64,000 nucleotides of DNA. Origin: an uncultured Bacilli bacterium (GTDB lineage: Bacteria; Bacillota_I; Bacilli_A; RF39; UBA660). The notes beneath the pieces are model-generated. The model worked only from the letters and a program-made list of their open reading frames with translations. It ran no database searches and had not been told where the DNA came from. Positions within the stretch are counted from its first letter, which is position 1; every line of letters begins with the position of its first letter. A program made the position numbers and the translations under genes. Location: the NCBI GenBank assembly GCA_934153945.1, contig CAKPFM010000005.1, forward strand, positions 37,293 to 101,292. Direction: 5' to 3'. Shown here piece by piece: positions 41,578 through 51,376 of the stretch.

Positions 41578-42644
41578 TACTCATCATCCTCGCTTTTTTC
41601 ATACATAGAATCTATTAAGTTTAATAGTTCACTGTCTGACATATCTTTTTCCTTTTTTTCTTTTTTTTCTGTCTTTGTTGATGCTTCTTCTATATCGTCA
41701 AATGCATCTTTATATGCTTCATCTAATGATTTAGGAGACTCTTCTTGTTCTTCTGTTTCATCTATTTCTTCAATTATTTTTGGTTCTTCAACTATTTCTC
41801 CTTCAATAGTCTCATCTTCGATAGTTTCTTCTTCACTATTTTTATCTTGAGTAGATTCTTCTTCATCAGGTTCATTTACCTGTTCTTTTTCAGATAATTC
41901 TCTTTCCTGTTCACGGTATAAGTATTCATCTACCGTTCTTGTTTTAGTATTTGAATTATCATTTATGATATCATTTATTTCATCTAGTTTTCTTTTTTGT
42001 TCTTCTAGTTTTTTTGCTAGATATTCAGTGTCATCTAATAAATCATCATCGAAGTCTTCATTATCTACTATGTCCACTTTTTTTGTATTTATTACTTCTT
42101 CTTCAGGATTTTCTTCAATATCTTTAAATATATCTAAATCATCCTCTACTTCTTCCCTTTTACTTACTATATAGTCATCTTCTAGTATCTCATTTTTTAA
42201 ATCATCTTCTAGTGTTGAAAAAGCTCTTTTTCTAACATCATCTACTGTTATATTTTCACTATGATATGAACTTCTTGGAGATTTTTTTGTTACTATGTCA
42301 TCTTTTTTATAGTTTTTATCTAGTATACCATATACTGGCGAGATTATTGGCGAAGGTTTAAATACCTTTTTTGGTTCATCATTTATTAATGGTTTTACAC
42401 CTTTATATGGTAGTGGTTCTTCTTTTTTTGGAATTGGTTTTATTATTTTTTCTTCTTCTCTTTCTAAATCTTCAAAATCTTTATCATCAAAAAATAATAA
42501 TTTTTCTTCCTTTTTTTCTTCTACTACTGGTTCCTCTACTCTTGGAGTTGGTATTTCAACATGTCTTACTTCCTTTTTTATAACTGGCTTTTCTTCTTCT
42601 ACCTCTTCTGTAAACATATTTTTTACTTTTTCAAATAATTTCAT
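41577..42644 (-). CDS. Acidic low-complexity protein with SPIISPVYGIL motif
   Basis: 355 residues from ATG 42,644 (AGAGGTGA upstream; the GTG at 42,653 overlaps it). It starts MKLFEKVKNMFTEE and is dominated by Glu/Asp/Lys repeats, thus largely disordered. Two islands stand out: FKPSPIISPVYGILDKNY (~100-117) and the C-terminal SDSELLNLIDSMYEK, both the kind of short linear motif used for binding a partner. The position between a lipoprotein and the DUF948/YtxH pair suggests an envelope or division role. No enzyme motif. Confidence 0.6.
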   Translation of the reverse strand: MKLFEKVKNMFTEEVEEEKPVIKKEVRHVEIPTPRVEEPVVEEKKEEKLLFFDDKDFEDLEREEEKIIKPIPKKEEPLPYKGVKPLINDEPKKVFKPSPIISPVYGILDKNYKKDDIVTKKSPRSSYHSENITVDDVRKRAFSTLEDDLKNEILEDDYIVSKREEVEDDLDIFKDIEENPEEEVINTKKVDIVDNEDFDDDLLDDTEYLAKKLEEQKRKLDEINDIINDNSNTKTRTVDEYLYREQERELSEKEQVNEPDEEESTQDKNSEEETIEDETIEGEIVEEPKIIEEIDETEEQEESPKSLDEAYKDAFDDIEEASTKTEKKEKKEKDMSDSELLNLIDSMYEKSEDDE

Positions 42645-42655
42645 TTTATTCACCT

Positions 42656-43255
42656 CTAGTTTTCTGATTCTTCTGTTAATAAGAAATATTCTTCTTTGTC
42701 GCTTTTTTTAAATTCTGCATATTGTTCTTCTTTATTTGTTAGATAATTATCTTTTAAATTTAGTTTTACAATATTATCATTAAATTTTACAGTTGACAGT
42801 ATATAACTAGCATTTAGTATCACATCATTTAAATGAACTTTATCTGATATTGCTTCTATTTTTGCATAGTTATAATAAAATGTGACGTAATATGTATTAT
42901 CTTCTTGTTCTTTTATTTCTAGGTATCCTTTTTTTTCACCATCTATTATTTTTGAATAATATAGGTTTGGTTTTTCTATATAATTTGTATCTATTTTATA
43001 ATAATAACTTACTATATCAATATATAAATAGTAATATATACCATTTGAATATAATTTATCATTTAAATCGTTTGTATCAATATATGTCACACCTCTTGGA
43101 ACATAGTATTTATAACCTTTACCAACTCTATTGTATAAATTATTTTCTTTTGATAAAACAACATTTACAATATTATCTATATTTGTTGTATCTATTCTAA
43201 CTGCTGTACATCCTGTAATTAGGAAACACAGCATTAAGATAATTAGTTTTTTCAT
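42656..43255 (-). CDS. Lipoprotein of unknown function
   Basis: 199 residues. A short hydrophobic signal ends in the lipobox LITGC (Cys16), then an extracellular beta-rich, Tyr-rich domain (YYYLYIDIVSYYYKIDTNYI, EDNTYYVTFYYNYAKIEA). GAGGGTAAT before the ATG. It ends 11 bp before the acidic protein and heads the four-gene cluster. Confidence 0.75.
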   Translation of the reverse strand: MKKLIILMLCFLITGCTAVRIDTTNIDNIVNVVLSKENNLYNRVGKGYKYYVPRGVTYIDTNDLNDKLYSNGIYYYLYIDIVSYYYKIDTNYIEKPNLYYSKIIDGEKKGYLEIKEQEDNTYYVTFYYNYAKIEAISDKVHLNDVILNASYILSTVKFNDNIVKLNLKDNYLTNKEEQYAEFKKSDKEEYFLLTEESEN

Positions 43256-43334
43256 ATTACCCTCACTTACTACAAGTATACCAAATTTGCTTTAAAATAA
43301 AAAGTTTTTTTGTTTTTTATATGTAAATTTATGT

Positions 43335-43940
43335 CTACTTTGTTACTTCTATTTTATATATTGGTCCTTTGTCTCTAAATTTTTTTTCATATTCCGTTGG
43401 AATATTATCTTCTATATTTTCTTTGTATAAATCTAAACAGATGTCTTCTATTTTATATCCATAATCCGTAAAGCTTTTTATTGAATATTCAAATAATTTT
43501 CTATTATCAGTTTTCATAATAATATGTTTTTTATCTTTGAAAATATTTTCATATTTTTCTAAATAAATTGGACTTGTTAATCTTCTTAAAGCATGTCTTT
43601 TTTTAGGCCATGGATCTGAAAAGTTTAAATATAGTAAATCTATTTTTGTGCTTAGTACATTTATTTCTTTGGCATCCATACATATTATTTTTAAATTATC
43701 TATTTCCTTATCCTCTAATTTTTGTACTGCTTTTACAAGTACACTTTTATATTTTTCTATTCCTATATAGTTTGTATTTAGATTTCGAATAGCATTATTT
43801 ATTATAAAGTCTCCTTTACCCATTCCTATTTCTAAATAAATAGGATTATTATTTTTAAAAGTGTTTTCATCTATTTCATTTATTACATATTTTGAATTAT
43901 TTACTATTTCATCTGCATTTTTTATATTTCTAAGTCGCAT
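43335..43940 (-). CDS. trmB: tRNA (guanine-N7-)-methyltransferase TrmB
   Basis: 201 residues. SAM-binding EIGMGKGDFI, the family signature LYLNFSDPWPKKRHALRRLT, and the C-terminal tail with PTEYEKKFRDKG typical of TrmB. It forms m7G46 in the tRNA variable loop. AAGGATTG upstream. Length normal. Confidence 0.95.
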   Translation of the reverse strand: MRLRNIKNADEIVNNSKYVINEIDENTFKNNNPIYLEIGMGKGDFIINNAIRNLNTNYIGIEKYKSVLVKAVQKLEDKEIDNLKIICMDAKEINVLSTKIDLLYLNFSDPWPKKRHALRRLTSPIYLEKYENIFKDKKHIIMKTDNRKLFEYSIKSFTDYGYKIEDICLDLYKENIEDNIPTEYEKKFRDKGPIYKIEVTK

Positions 43941-43979
43941 GTTATCAATCCTTCTTTAATATTATATCATTTTTTTTGT

Positions 43980-44005
43980 ATAAAAAAAAGGCTATTTTCC
44001 AGCCT
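43980..44005 (-). terminator. Terminator of the first LCP gene
   Basis: AGGCT / AGCCT with a 7-nt loop across the C-terminal codons, then eight T on the - strand. Confidence 0.8.
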
Positions 44006-45404
44006 CTATCATTTTTATTTTTAATGATGCTTCATTTACGCTATCAGTATTTGGTACCATAACGTAATCCATTACACTACTTAGATGAACATTTCCTCTT
44101 GAATCTCTTCCTGTTACTGATTGTTGTGAGATACTCCATTTTGTTCCATCAAGCGTTTGTTTTGCTAGTTCTTGTACTAGCTCTGGTGGAATGTTTGTAG
44201 TATATAGATTACTTACTGAATCTAATATTTTTGAATAGTTTGTTAAGTTTTCTACCTTTGTCATTTTATTAAATATAGATATCATTATTTCTTGACAATT
44301 TTTTTGTCTTTGTCTATCGCCATCTTGATATGCTTTTCTTTCCCTAGCTATTGTTAGTATTTGAATACCATTATATTTATGACAACCTTTTTGAACATAT
44401 AATTTATCTCCTTTGGTATCATCATATGTTTCTAACACAGTAGCATGTGTTGTAGTATACGCTATATCAGAACAAAATTCTATACCACCTAATGTATCAA
44501 CTAGTCCTACTAAACTTTTAGTATTGATTTTCATATAATAATCTATATTTATATCATATAAACTTTCCATTGCTTTTCTTGAAGCATTTATTCCTCTAAC
44601 CCCTACATAACCTAGTAAATCTCTAGCTCCATTTAATCCTGGTACTTCTACATAAAAATCTCTTGGAGTACTTGTAAGCATTATTTTACCTGTTTTTTTA
44701 TTTACCGTTACTATCATGTTGAAATCGGTATATAATTCTGTAAAGTCTAAACCACCTATATAAATGCTAAATGAATCACCATCTTTAGCCGGTTCTTCAT
44801 CTACAGATTCTATTTCAACATCTATTACTGCTACAATATTATATTTTTCTAGATTTATGCCCTTATCTTTTTCTTTTAAAAATTCATATAAACTTTTTTC
44901 TATTAATACTGCTTGTATTTCGTTTTTATCTAATACTTTAAACACATTATATATATCATCATATGATTTAAAGTTTGCATTTACTTTTTTTATTGTTTCA
45001 ATTTTTGCTTCTTCAATATTTACTGTATTTTCATAATATCCTATTATTCCATCTTTTATTTCATCTAAAGTAATTGAACTTATCAAGTAATAGTTATTTA
45101 TATCTACATTTTTTTTGGTGAATGATTTTAATATAAAATCATTTGTTTTTGATATATAGTATATTCCAAAAATACTTATAATTATTAACAGTACTGATAA
45201 TATAATACCTGAAATTTTATATTTTTTTTGTTTTTTCTTTAATAAAAACATAATTCCAATATTAAATAAAAGTAGTAAGATTACTATTATTATCAAATAT
45301 TTAATTGGTATTATATTTAGTCTAAAACAAAATATTAGCAATATAAACGTAATTATTATATTTATTATAGAAAATATTAACAGTTGTTTATTTAATTTTC
45401 TCAT
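43992..45404 (-). CDS. LytR-CpsA-Psr (LCP) family glycopolymer ligase
   Basis: 470 residues: three hydrophobic helices in the first ~95 residues, an accessory domain (~100-210), then the LCP domain (~215-400) with DFNMIVTVNKKTGKIMLTSTPRDFYV, the NASRKAMESLYDINIDYY segment, LVDTLGGIEF and arginine-containing IARERKAYQDGDRQRQKN. LCP enzymes attach polyprenyl-linked wall polymers or capsule to peptidoglycan. A second LCP gene is at 51,802, so the two may serve different glycans from this region. Confidence 0.9.
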   Translation of the reverse strand: MRKLNKQLLIFSIINIIITFILLIFCFRLNIIPIKYLIIIVILLLLFNIGIMFLLKKKQKKYKISGIILSVLLIIISIFGIYYISKTNDFILKSFTKKNVDINNYYLISSITLDEIKDGIIGYYENTVNIEEAKIETIKKVNANFKSYDDIYNVFKVLDKNEIQAVLIEKSLYEFLKEKDKGINLEKYNIVAVIDVEIESVDEEPAKDGDSFSIYIGGLDFTELYTDFNMIVTVNKKTGKIMLTSTPRDFYVEVPGLNGARDLLGYVGVRGINASRKAMESLYDINIDYYMKINTKSLVGLVDTLGGIEFCSDIAYTTTHATVLETYDDTKGDKLYVQKGCHKYNGIQILTIARERKAYQDGDRQRQKNCQEIMISIFNKMTKVENLTNYSKILDSVSNLYTTNIPPELVQELAKQTLDGTKWSISQQSVTGRDSRGNVHLSSVMDYVMVPNTDSVNEASLKIKMIEAGK

Positions 45405-45470
45405 TTTATCATTCCTAACTTATATTAGTATATCATTTATTTTTAAATTTTTGTACTCTTATTAATTATA

Positions 45471-46358
45471 TTAGTTCTTTTTCCATAAATTATTTGGATA
45501 TTCTTTATTTTTTATTAATTCTTTTAAAGATTCTACCACTTGTTCTTTATCTTCTTTGTATGTTACACCAATCCATCTAGCATTTGTTGTTAATACTTTT
45601 GTTTTTATTTCTATTTTACTTAATACATCTGGTATTAGATATTCACAAGTTTCTAGATCTTTTGTAGTTTGTAGAAATTTTATCAAATCTTCTTCTAAGT
45701 AATCAAATATATTTGGTAAAAATCCTAACATATTCATTGATACTAAGGTATCATCTTCTATTTTAAATGATTTTGTTCCATTTAATGGTGTAGCTATTAT
45801 TTCATTATTTTCTTTTATTATATTACTTTCAATTAAATCGCTTAAATATTCACCATTTAATTTACAAATTCCTCTTTTTACTGCTCCATATTGTGTTAGA
45901 GTATTTTTTACTTTATACCCAACTAATGCATATGTATCTTTACTGCTTTTTAAATAATTACTTATAGTATAATAAGCTTCTCTACCATAAAAGTCATCTG
46001 AATTTATTACTACAAACGGTTCATTTATTTTTGATTTAGCGGATAATATTGCATGAGCTGTTCCAAATGGTTTTGTTCTTGTTTTTGGAAATTCGAATGG
46101 CTCTGGTAATTCATTTTTTTGAAATACATACTCTACTTTTATTTTTTCTTCTATTCTTTTTCCTATAGTTTCTCTAAAAATATCATAGTTTTCTTCTTTA
46201 ATAATGAATACTACTTTAGTAAATCCCGCTTTTATAGCATCATATATTGAGTAATCTATTATAAATTCATTATTTGGACCTACTGGTTCTATTTGTTTTA
46301 ATCCGCCAAATCTACTACCCATACCTGCCGCTAATATTAAAAGTGTTAAATCATTCAT
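45471..46358 (-). CDS. Sugar nucleotidyltransferase
   Basis: 295 residues. The nucleotide loop LAAGMGSRFGGLKQIEPVG, metal site VVINSDDFYG and KTRTKPFGTAHA are those of NDP-sugar pyrophosphorylases, in a subgroup distinct from RmlA, GalU and GlmU. It activates a sugar-1-phosphate; the sugar cannot be told. AGGAGGGATAAT upstream. Located between the LCP gene and the rhamnose-type fusion. Confidence 0.75.
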   Translation of the reverse strand: MNDLTLLILAAGMGSRFGGLKQIEPVGPNNEFIIDYSIYDAIKAGFTKVVFIIKEENYDIFRETIGKRIEEKIKVEYVFQKNELPEPFEFPKTRTKPFGTAHAILSAKSKINEPFVVINSDDFYGREAYYTISNYLKSSKDTYALVGYKVKNTLTQYGAVKRGICKLNGEYLSDLIESNIIKENNEIIATPLNGTKSFKIEDDTLVSMNMLGFLPNIFDYLEEDLIKFLQTTKDLETCEYLIPDVLSKIEIKTKVLTTNARWIGVTYKEDKEQVVESLKELIKNKEYPNNLWKKN

Positions 46359-46393
46359 ATTATCCCTCCTATATTAATATTATCAAATATTAA

Positions 46394-46420
46394 GAAAAAA
46401 AGATATATTTTTATATCTTT
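46394..46420 (-). terminator. Terminator of the manC-rmlCD operon
   Basis: AAAGATATA / TATATCTTT across the stop codon, followed by T residues on the - strand. Confidence 0.7.
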
Positions 46421-47871
46421 TTAACTTTTACTAATTCTTTTTGATATCTATCTACAGCATCTTTCCATTCTGGTAATTGTTCAAATCCATTTTCTACTAA
46501 TTTTTCTTTACTTAATTTTGAATTTTTTGGACGTGTTGCTATATAGATTTCTTTATTTTCTTCCAAAGCCTTTTTATACATTGGTTCATAATATTCTTCA
46601 GTTGTTACTTTTGATACTTTTGTATTTGTATCTTTTAAAATATATTCTGCAAATTCTGCCCAACTACAATATCCATTATTTGTAGCATGATAAATTCCAT
46701 ATTTTTCTGTTTGACTTATATCTACTAATAGTTTTGCTAAATCAACAGTATAAGTTGGAGAACCAATTTGATCATTTACTACATTAAGTTTTTCATGATT
46801 TTCTGATAATTTTAACATTGTTTTTACAAAGTTATTACCATTTATTCCAAATACCCAAGCTGTTCTTACTATAAATGTTTTTTCATTTTTTAAAGCTTCT
46901 AATTCTCCCATTAATTTAGTTTTACCATATACACTCATTGGATTAGTTTTATCATCTGGATTGTATAAATCTTGTTTTGTTCCATCAAATACATAATCTG
47001 TACTTATGTATATAAATTTTGCACCTACATTACGTGCTGCTTCTGATAAATTTTTTGTTCCAACTACATTTATTTTATATGCTTGATCGTAATTTTCTTC
47101 TGCTTTATCTACTGCTGTATATGCTGCACAATGGAATATATATTCTGGTTTATATTCATTTATTACTTTATCTACTATTCTTTTGTCAGTTATATCCATA
47201 TCATCTATACCTAAAGCTAATATGTCATATATTCCTCTTTTATTTAATTCTCTTACAATATCATATCCTAGTTGACCTTTACAACCAGTTATTAAATATC
47301 TTTTGTGCATATAAAAGTTTGTTTTTGTTTCACTTAATGGTTTTCTTATTTTATCATTATCATTTAAAATTGGATTTTTAATACCATATTTTTCAAATTC
47401 CCAATTTATATTTAATTCTGGGTCATTCCATAGTATCCCATTTTCATGACTTGGTTTATAATCACTATCTACTAGATATTGAAATAGTGTATTATCTTTA
47501 AAACTCATAAATCCATGAGCAAATCCTCTTGGTACATATAGTTGTCTTCCATTTTCTGGTGTTAATTCTACACTTGTCCACATTTTGTATGTTGGTGAAT
47601 CTTTTCTTAAATCAACCACTACATCTAATACTCCACCGCTTAGACATTCCACTAATTTTGCTTGACATAGCGGATCTTCTTGAAAGTGTAATCCTCTCAC
47701 TATTCCTTTGCCACTTAATGATCTTGCTCCTTGAGCAATTTTATTCATTGTTATTCCATCTTGAACATTTTTTTCTTCTATAAAAAATGGTGAATAATAT
47801 CCTCTTGCATCTCCAAATTTATCTGGTTCTATAATATAACAATCTTTTAAATTTGTTTCTATTTTTTTCAT
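46411..47871 (-). CDS. Fusion of dTDP-4-dehydrorhamnose 3,5-epimerase and 4-reductase (RmlC-RmlD)
   Basis: 486 residues. The first ~188 are a complete RmlC cupin (FGDARGYYSPFF, GIVRGLHFQEDP with catalytic His, RGFAHGFMSF). From ~192 a complete RmlD SDR follows (YLITGCKGQLGYDIV, YISTDYVFDG, and catalytic MSVYGKTKLMGE). Both are consecutive steps to dTDP-L-rhamnose, so fusion would channel the intermediate. No rmlA or rmlB is in this window. 16 bp after manC, GAGGAGAAAAAT upstream. Confidence 0.88.
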   Translation of the reverse strand: MKKIETNLKDCYIIEPDKFGDARGYYSPFFIEEKNVQDGITMNKIAQGARSLSGKGIVRGLHFQEDPLCQAKLVECLSGGVLDVVVDLRKDSPTYKMWTSVELTPENGRQLYVPRGFAHGFMSFKDNTLFQYLVDSDYKPSHENGILWNDPELNINWEFEKYGIKNPILNDNDKIRKPLSETKTNFYMHKRYLITGCKGQLGYDIVRELNKRGIYDILALGIDDMDITDKRIVDKVINEYKPEYIFHCAAYTAVDKAEENYDQAYKINVVGTKNLSEAARNVGAKFIYISTDYVFDGTKQDLYNPDDKTNPMSVYGKTKLMGELEALKNEKTFIVRTAWVFGINGNNFVKTMLKLSENHEKLNVVNDQIGSPTYTVDLAKLLVDISQTEKYGIYHATNNGYCSWAEFAEYILKDTNTKVSKVTTEEYYEPMYKKALEENKEIYIATRPKNSKLSKEKLVENGFEQLPEWKDAVDRYQKELVKVKKI

Positions 47872-47887
47872 ATTTTTCTCCTCTAAA

Positions 47888-49210
47888 CTATATTTTAAAT
47901 TTTGATTTACATTTTATTTTGTCTTCTACACTTATATCTTTACCTGATTGTACTTCTATAATTTTTAATTCTGTTAATGCTATTATAGTGTGTTTACAAC
48001 CTGCAGGCATCTTTATAACATCTCCTGGCAACATAGGAAATTTTTCATCATCAATAATTGCTAGGCCCTTACCTGAAATTACAGTCCAGACTTCATCTCT
48101 TTTTTCATGCATGTGATAATTCATTTGATGGTCTTTATTTAAAGTTACTTTAATAGTCATACTATCGTCTTGGATATCTAAAACCCTAAAGCTACCCCAT
48201 GATTTTTCTGCATACATAATTTTATCACTAATATTATCTACATATGGCTTTATATAACTTGATTTTTCTTTATCAGAAACCAATATTCCATCTGGAGAAG
48301 CAGATACAACAATATTCTTAAGTCCCATACATAAAATTGGAATATCTAACTCATTAATTACATGAACATTGTCACAATCATCAGATAAAGTTGCTTTACC
48401 TATAACCTCTTCATCCATCGATTCTGTAAGCGTATTCCATGTTCCCAAATCTTTCCATTCTCCATCAAATTTTACGACTTTAATTTTTTTTTCATTTTCA
48501 ACTACTGCATAGTCAAAACTAATTTTTTCTAATTCATTATATTTGCTATATAAATCATAATAGTCTGTAAACTCTATTAATTGGTGTGCTATATCTAAAA
48601 CATATTTTAATTTGTAAGCAAAAACTCCACCATTCCATAAAGCATTTTGTTTTAAATATTCCTCTGCTAATTCTTTAGTTGGCTTTTCTTTGAATGTTAA
48701 AACATTACTAATTTCCTCATCATTAGATGGAATAATATATCCATACTTTTCACTTGGATATGTAGGTTTCATACCCATTAAAACTAAATTTGCTTCATCA
48801 TTTTTAGCTAAATCGCCTAATTTTTTTAACATATTAAAGTAATCATCTTTTACATATGGATCAACCGGACACACAACTACAGCTTCGTTTTCATCAACTT
48901 TTTCTACATCATGAAGGTATGAGGTAGCTAATGCTATTGCAGGAAAAGTATCTTTCCTACATGGTTCAATACTTATTCCTACATCTTCATTTAATTGATT
49001 ATGAATAGCTGATACTTGTGTTTTTGAAGTGGCTATTGTAATTTTTGATTCTTTATCTATTTTGCATATTTGATTATACATTCTTTGAATCATTGACTCA
49101 TAGATTTGTTCTTCATTTTTAAATATTTTAATAAATTGTTTTGATCTTACATCATTTGATAATGGCCACAATCTTTTGCCAGAACCACCTGATAATAATA
49201 TTATATTCAT
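47888..49210 (-). CDS. manC: Mannose-1-phosphate guanylyltransferase (ManC type)
   Basis: 440 residues. N-terminal nucleotidyltransferase with LLSGGSGKRLWPLSNDVRSKQFI, FKEKPTKELAEEYL and NGGVFAY, and a C-terminal cupin domain (GKGLAIIDDEKFPMLPGDVIKMPAG) as in type II ManC; HMHEKRDEVW is its metal site. It makes GDP-mannose, the substrate of Gmd encoded upstream. Own consensus promoter. GGGGGA before the ATG. Confidence 0.9.
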   Translation of the reverse strand: MNIILLSGGSGKRLWPLSNDVRSKQFIKIFKNEEQIYESMIQRMYNQICKIDKESKITIATSKTQVSAIHNQLNEDVGISIEPCRKDTFPAIALATSYLHDVEKVDENEAVVVCPVDPYVKDDYFNMLKKLGDLAKNDEANLVLMGMKPTYPSEKYGYIIPSNDEEISNVLTFKEKPTKELAEEYLKQNALWNGGVFAYKLKYVLDIAHQLIEFTDYYDLYSKYNELEKISFDYAVVENEKKIKVVKFDGEWKDLGTWNTLTESMDEEVIGKATLSDDCDNVHVINELDIPILCMGLKNIVVSASPDGILVSDKEKSSYIKPYVDNISDKIMYAEKSWGSFRVLDIQDDSMTIKVTLNKDHQMNYHMHEKRDEVWTVISGKGLAIIDDEKFPMLPGDVIKMPAGCKHTIIALTELKIIEVQSGKDISVEDKIKCKSKFKI

Positions 49211-49230
49211 AAAATTTCCCCCATGATTTC

Positions 49231-49259
49231 ATTATATCATAAAATTTATTATTTGACAA
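49231..49259 (-). promoter_or_regulatory. Promoter of manC-rmlCD
   Basis: - strand TTGTCA, exactly 17 bp, TATAAT, 20 bp before the manC start. Confidence 0.8.
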
Positions 49260-49281
49260 AATTCGAATATTCACGATAAAT

Positions 49282-49306
49282 AAAAAAAGATAATGTTATA
49301 TCTTTT
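49282..49306 (-). terminator. Terminator of gmd-fcl
   Basis: AAAAGATA / TATCTTTT with a 6-nt loop after the fcl stop codon. Confidence 0.65.
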
Positions 49307-49314
49307 AAAATTCA

Positions 49315-50256
49315 TTATCTTTCCATTCTAACAGGATTATTCAAAAAATCGTTGTATGCTAATCTAATACCGTCTTCAAGTTCTGCCTGATATTTCCATC
49401 CAAGTGATTCACTCTTTGAAACATCCAATAATTTTCTTGGTGTTCCATTTGGTTTACTTGTGTCCCACTTTATTTCTCCATCATATCCAATGACACTTGC
49501 AACTAATTTTGTTAATTCTTTTATCGAAATTTCTTTTCCAGTTCCGGCATTAACAGTTTCATTTCCAGAATAATTATTCATTAAAAATACACATAGATTA
49601 GCAAGGTCATCTACATATAGAAATTCTCTTAATGGTGTTCCATCTCCCCAACATATTACTTCTTTTAATCCTTGTTCTTTTGCTTCATGAAATCTTCTAA
49701 TTAAAGCAGGAAGCACATGAGAATGTGTTGGATGATAATTATCATTTGGACCATATAGATTTGTTGGCATAACTGAAATATAATCAGTTCCATATTGTCT
49801 ATTTAAATACTCACAGTATTTAAGTCCTGATATTTTAGCTAAAGCATAAGCTTCATTTGTTTTTTCCAATTCACTAGTTAATAAATATTCTTCTTTCATT
49901 GGTTGTGGGGCCATCTTTGGATAAATACATGATGAACCTAAAAATTCTAATTTTTTACATCCATTTTTCCATGCTGAGTGAATAACATTCATTTCTAATA
50001 TCATATTATCATACATAAAATCAGCTAAAGCTTCTTGATTTGCTATTATTCCACCAACTTTTGCTGCTGCTAAAAAAACATATTCCGGTTTTTCTTTTTC
50101 AAAAAATTTTTCTACTTCTTCCTGTCTACATAAATCAAGTTCACTATGTGTTTTTGTTATAATATTTGTATATCCTTGTTTTTGTAATTCTCTTACAATT
50201 GCTGATCCAACCATACCCTTATGACCAGCAACATAAATTTTAGAGTTTTTTTCCAT
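49315..50256 (-). CDS. fcl: GDP-L-fucose synthase
   Basis: 313 residues, SDR fold: NAD(P) loop VAGHKGMVGSAI, catalytic YALAKISGLKYCE, and the family segment LYGPNDNYHPTHSHVLPALIRRFHEAK. Converts GDP-4-keto-6-deoxymannose to GDP-L-fucose. Separated from gmd by one base, so strictly co-translated with its pathway partner. Confidence 0.95.
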   Translation of the reverse strand: MEKNSKIYVAGHKGMVGSAIVRELQKQGYTNIITKTHSELDLCRQEEVEKFFEKEKPEYVFLAAAKVGGIIANQEALADFMYDNMILEMNVIHSAWKNGCKKLEFLGSSCIYPKMAPQPMKEEYLLTSELEKTNEAYALAKISGLKYCEYLNRQYGTDYISVMPTNLYGPNDNYHPTHSHVLPALIRRFHEAKEQGLKEVICWGDGTPLREFLYVDDLANLCVFLMNNYSGNETVNAGTGKEISIKELTKLVASVIGYDGEIKWDTSKPNGTPRKLLDVSKSESLGWKYQAELEDGIRLAYNDFLNNPVRMER

Positions 50257-50257
50257 A

Positions 50258-51307
50258 TTATCCCTCTTTTTGTAATTTTTTCTCTCTTTTAGCTAATTCT
50301 AAATCATGTAAAGTCATGATTTTACATAGTTCTTCATAACTTGTTTTAGTTGGATTCCATCCTAATACAGTTTTTGCCTTTGTTGGATCACCCCACAAAT
50401 TTACAACATCAGTTGGACGAAACCATTTTGGATTTACGCATACAAGCATTTTCCCAGTATTTTTATCATAACCTTTTTCTTCCATTCCTGTACCTTGCCA
50501 TTCAATTTCTATTCCCACATTTTTGAAAGCTAAAGTTGTAAATTCACGCACAGTGTGTTGAACCCCTGTAGCAATAACAAAATCATCTGGTTTATCTTGT
50601 TGTAACATTAACCACATACACTCTACATAATCTTTTGCATATCCCCAATCACGCAACGAATCAAGATTTCCAAGTTCTAAATGGTCTTGTAATCCACAAG
50701 CTATTCTTCCAACCGCTAAAGTTATCTTTCTTGTTACAAAATTTTCTCCTCTTCGTTCTGATTCATGATTAAATAAAATTCCATTACAAGCAAACATATT
50801 GTATGCTTCTCTATATTCTTTTATAATCCAAAATCCATATTGCTTTGCAACTGCATATGGACTATATGGATGAAATGGTGTATTTTCGTTTTGAGGGCAC
50901 TCCTCTACTTTTCCATATAGTTCAGATGTTGAAGCTTGATAAATTCGACATTTTTTATCTAGCCCTAACATATGAACTGCTTCTAATATTCTTAAAACAC
51001 CTAATGCATCTACATCACCTGTATATTCAGCAGCATCAAAACTAACTCCAACATGACTTTGAGCGGCTAAATTATATATTTCATCAGGTTGTACTTCTTT
51101 TATAATCTTTATTATATTTGATGAATCTGATAAATCACCATCATGTATAGTAATTAAGTTTTTATTTAACAAATGGTCTATTCTCTTTGTATTTGAAACT
51201 GATGAACGACGAACAATTCCATGTACCTCATACCCCTTTTGTAATAAAAATTCTGCAAGATATGAGCCATCTTGTCCTGTAATTCCTGTAATTAAAGCTT
51301 TCTTCAT
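50258..51307 (-). CDS. gmd: GDP-mannose 4,6-dehydratase
   Basis: 349 residues. GITGQDGSYLAEFLL, EVHGIVRRSS, the catalytic Thr/Tyr-Lys segments QASTSELYG and YSPYAVAKQYG, and the family block FNHESERRGENFVTRKIT. Gives GDP-4-keto-6-deoxymannose. AGGAGGAAAAT upstream. With fcl and manC it supplies GDP-L-fucose. Confidence 0.96.
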   Translation of the reverse strand: MKKALITGITGQDGSYLAEFLLQKGYEVHGIVRRSSVSNTKRIDHLLNKNLITIHDGDLSDSSNIIKIIKEVQPDEIYNLAAQSHVGVSFDAAEYTGDVDALGVLRILEAVHMLGLDKKCRIYQASTSELYGKVEECPQNENTPFHPYSPYAVAKQYGFWIIKEYREAYNMFACNGILFNHESERRGENFVTRKITLAVGRIACGLQDHLELGNLDSLRDWGYAKDYVECMWLMLQQDKPDDFVIATGVQHTVREFTTLAFKNVGIEIEWQGTGMEEKGYDKNTGKMLVCVNPKWFRPTDVVNLWGDPTKAKTVLGWNPTKTSYEELCKIMTLHDLELAKREKKLQKEG

Positions 51308-51344
51308 ATTTTCCTCCTACCATATTAGTATATCAAATTTGAAT

Positions 51345-51376
51345 AGAAAAAGATATGATTATTTTTTCATATCTTT
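51345..51376 (-). terminator. Terminator of the LCP-VanZ operon
   Basis: AAAGATATGA / TCATATCTTT covering the vanZ-like stop codon. Confidence 0.7.
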
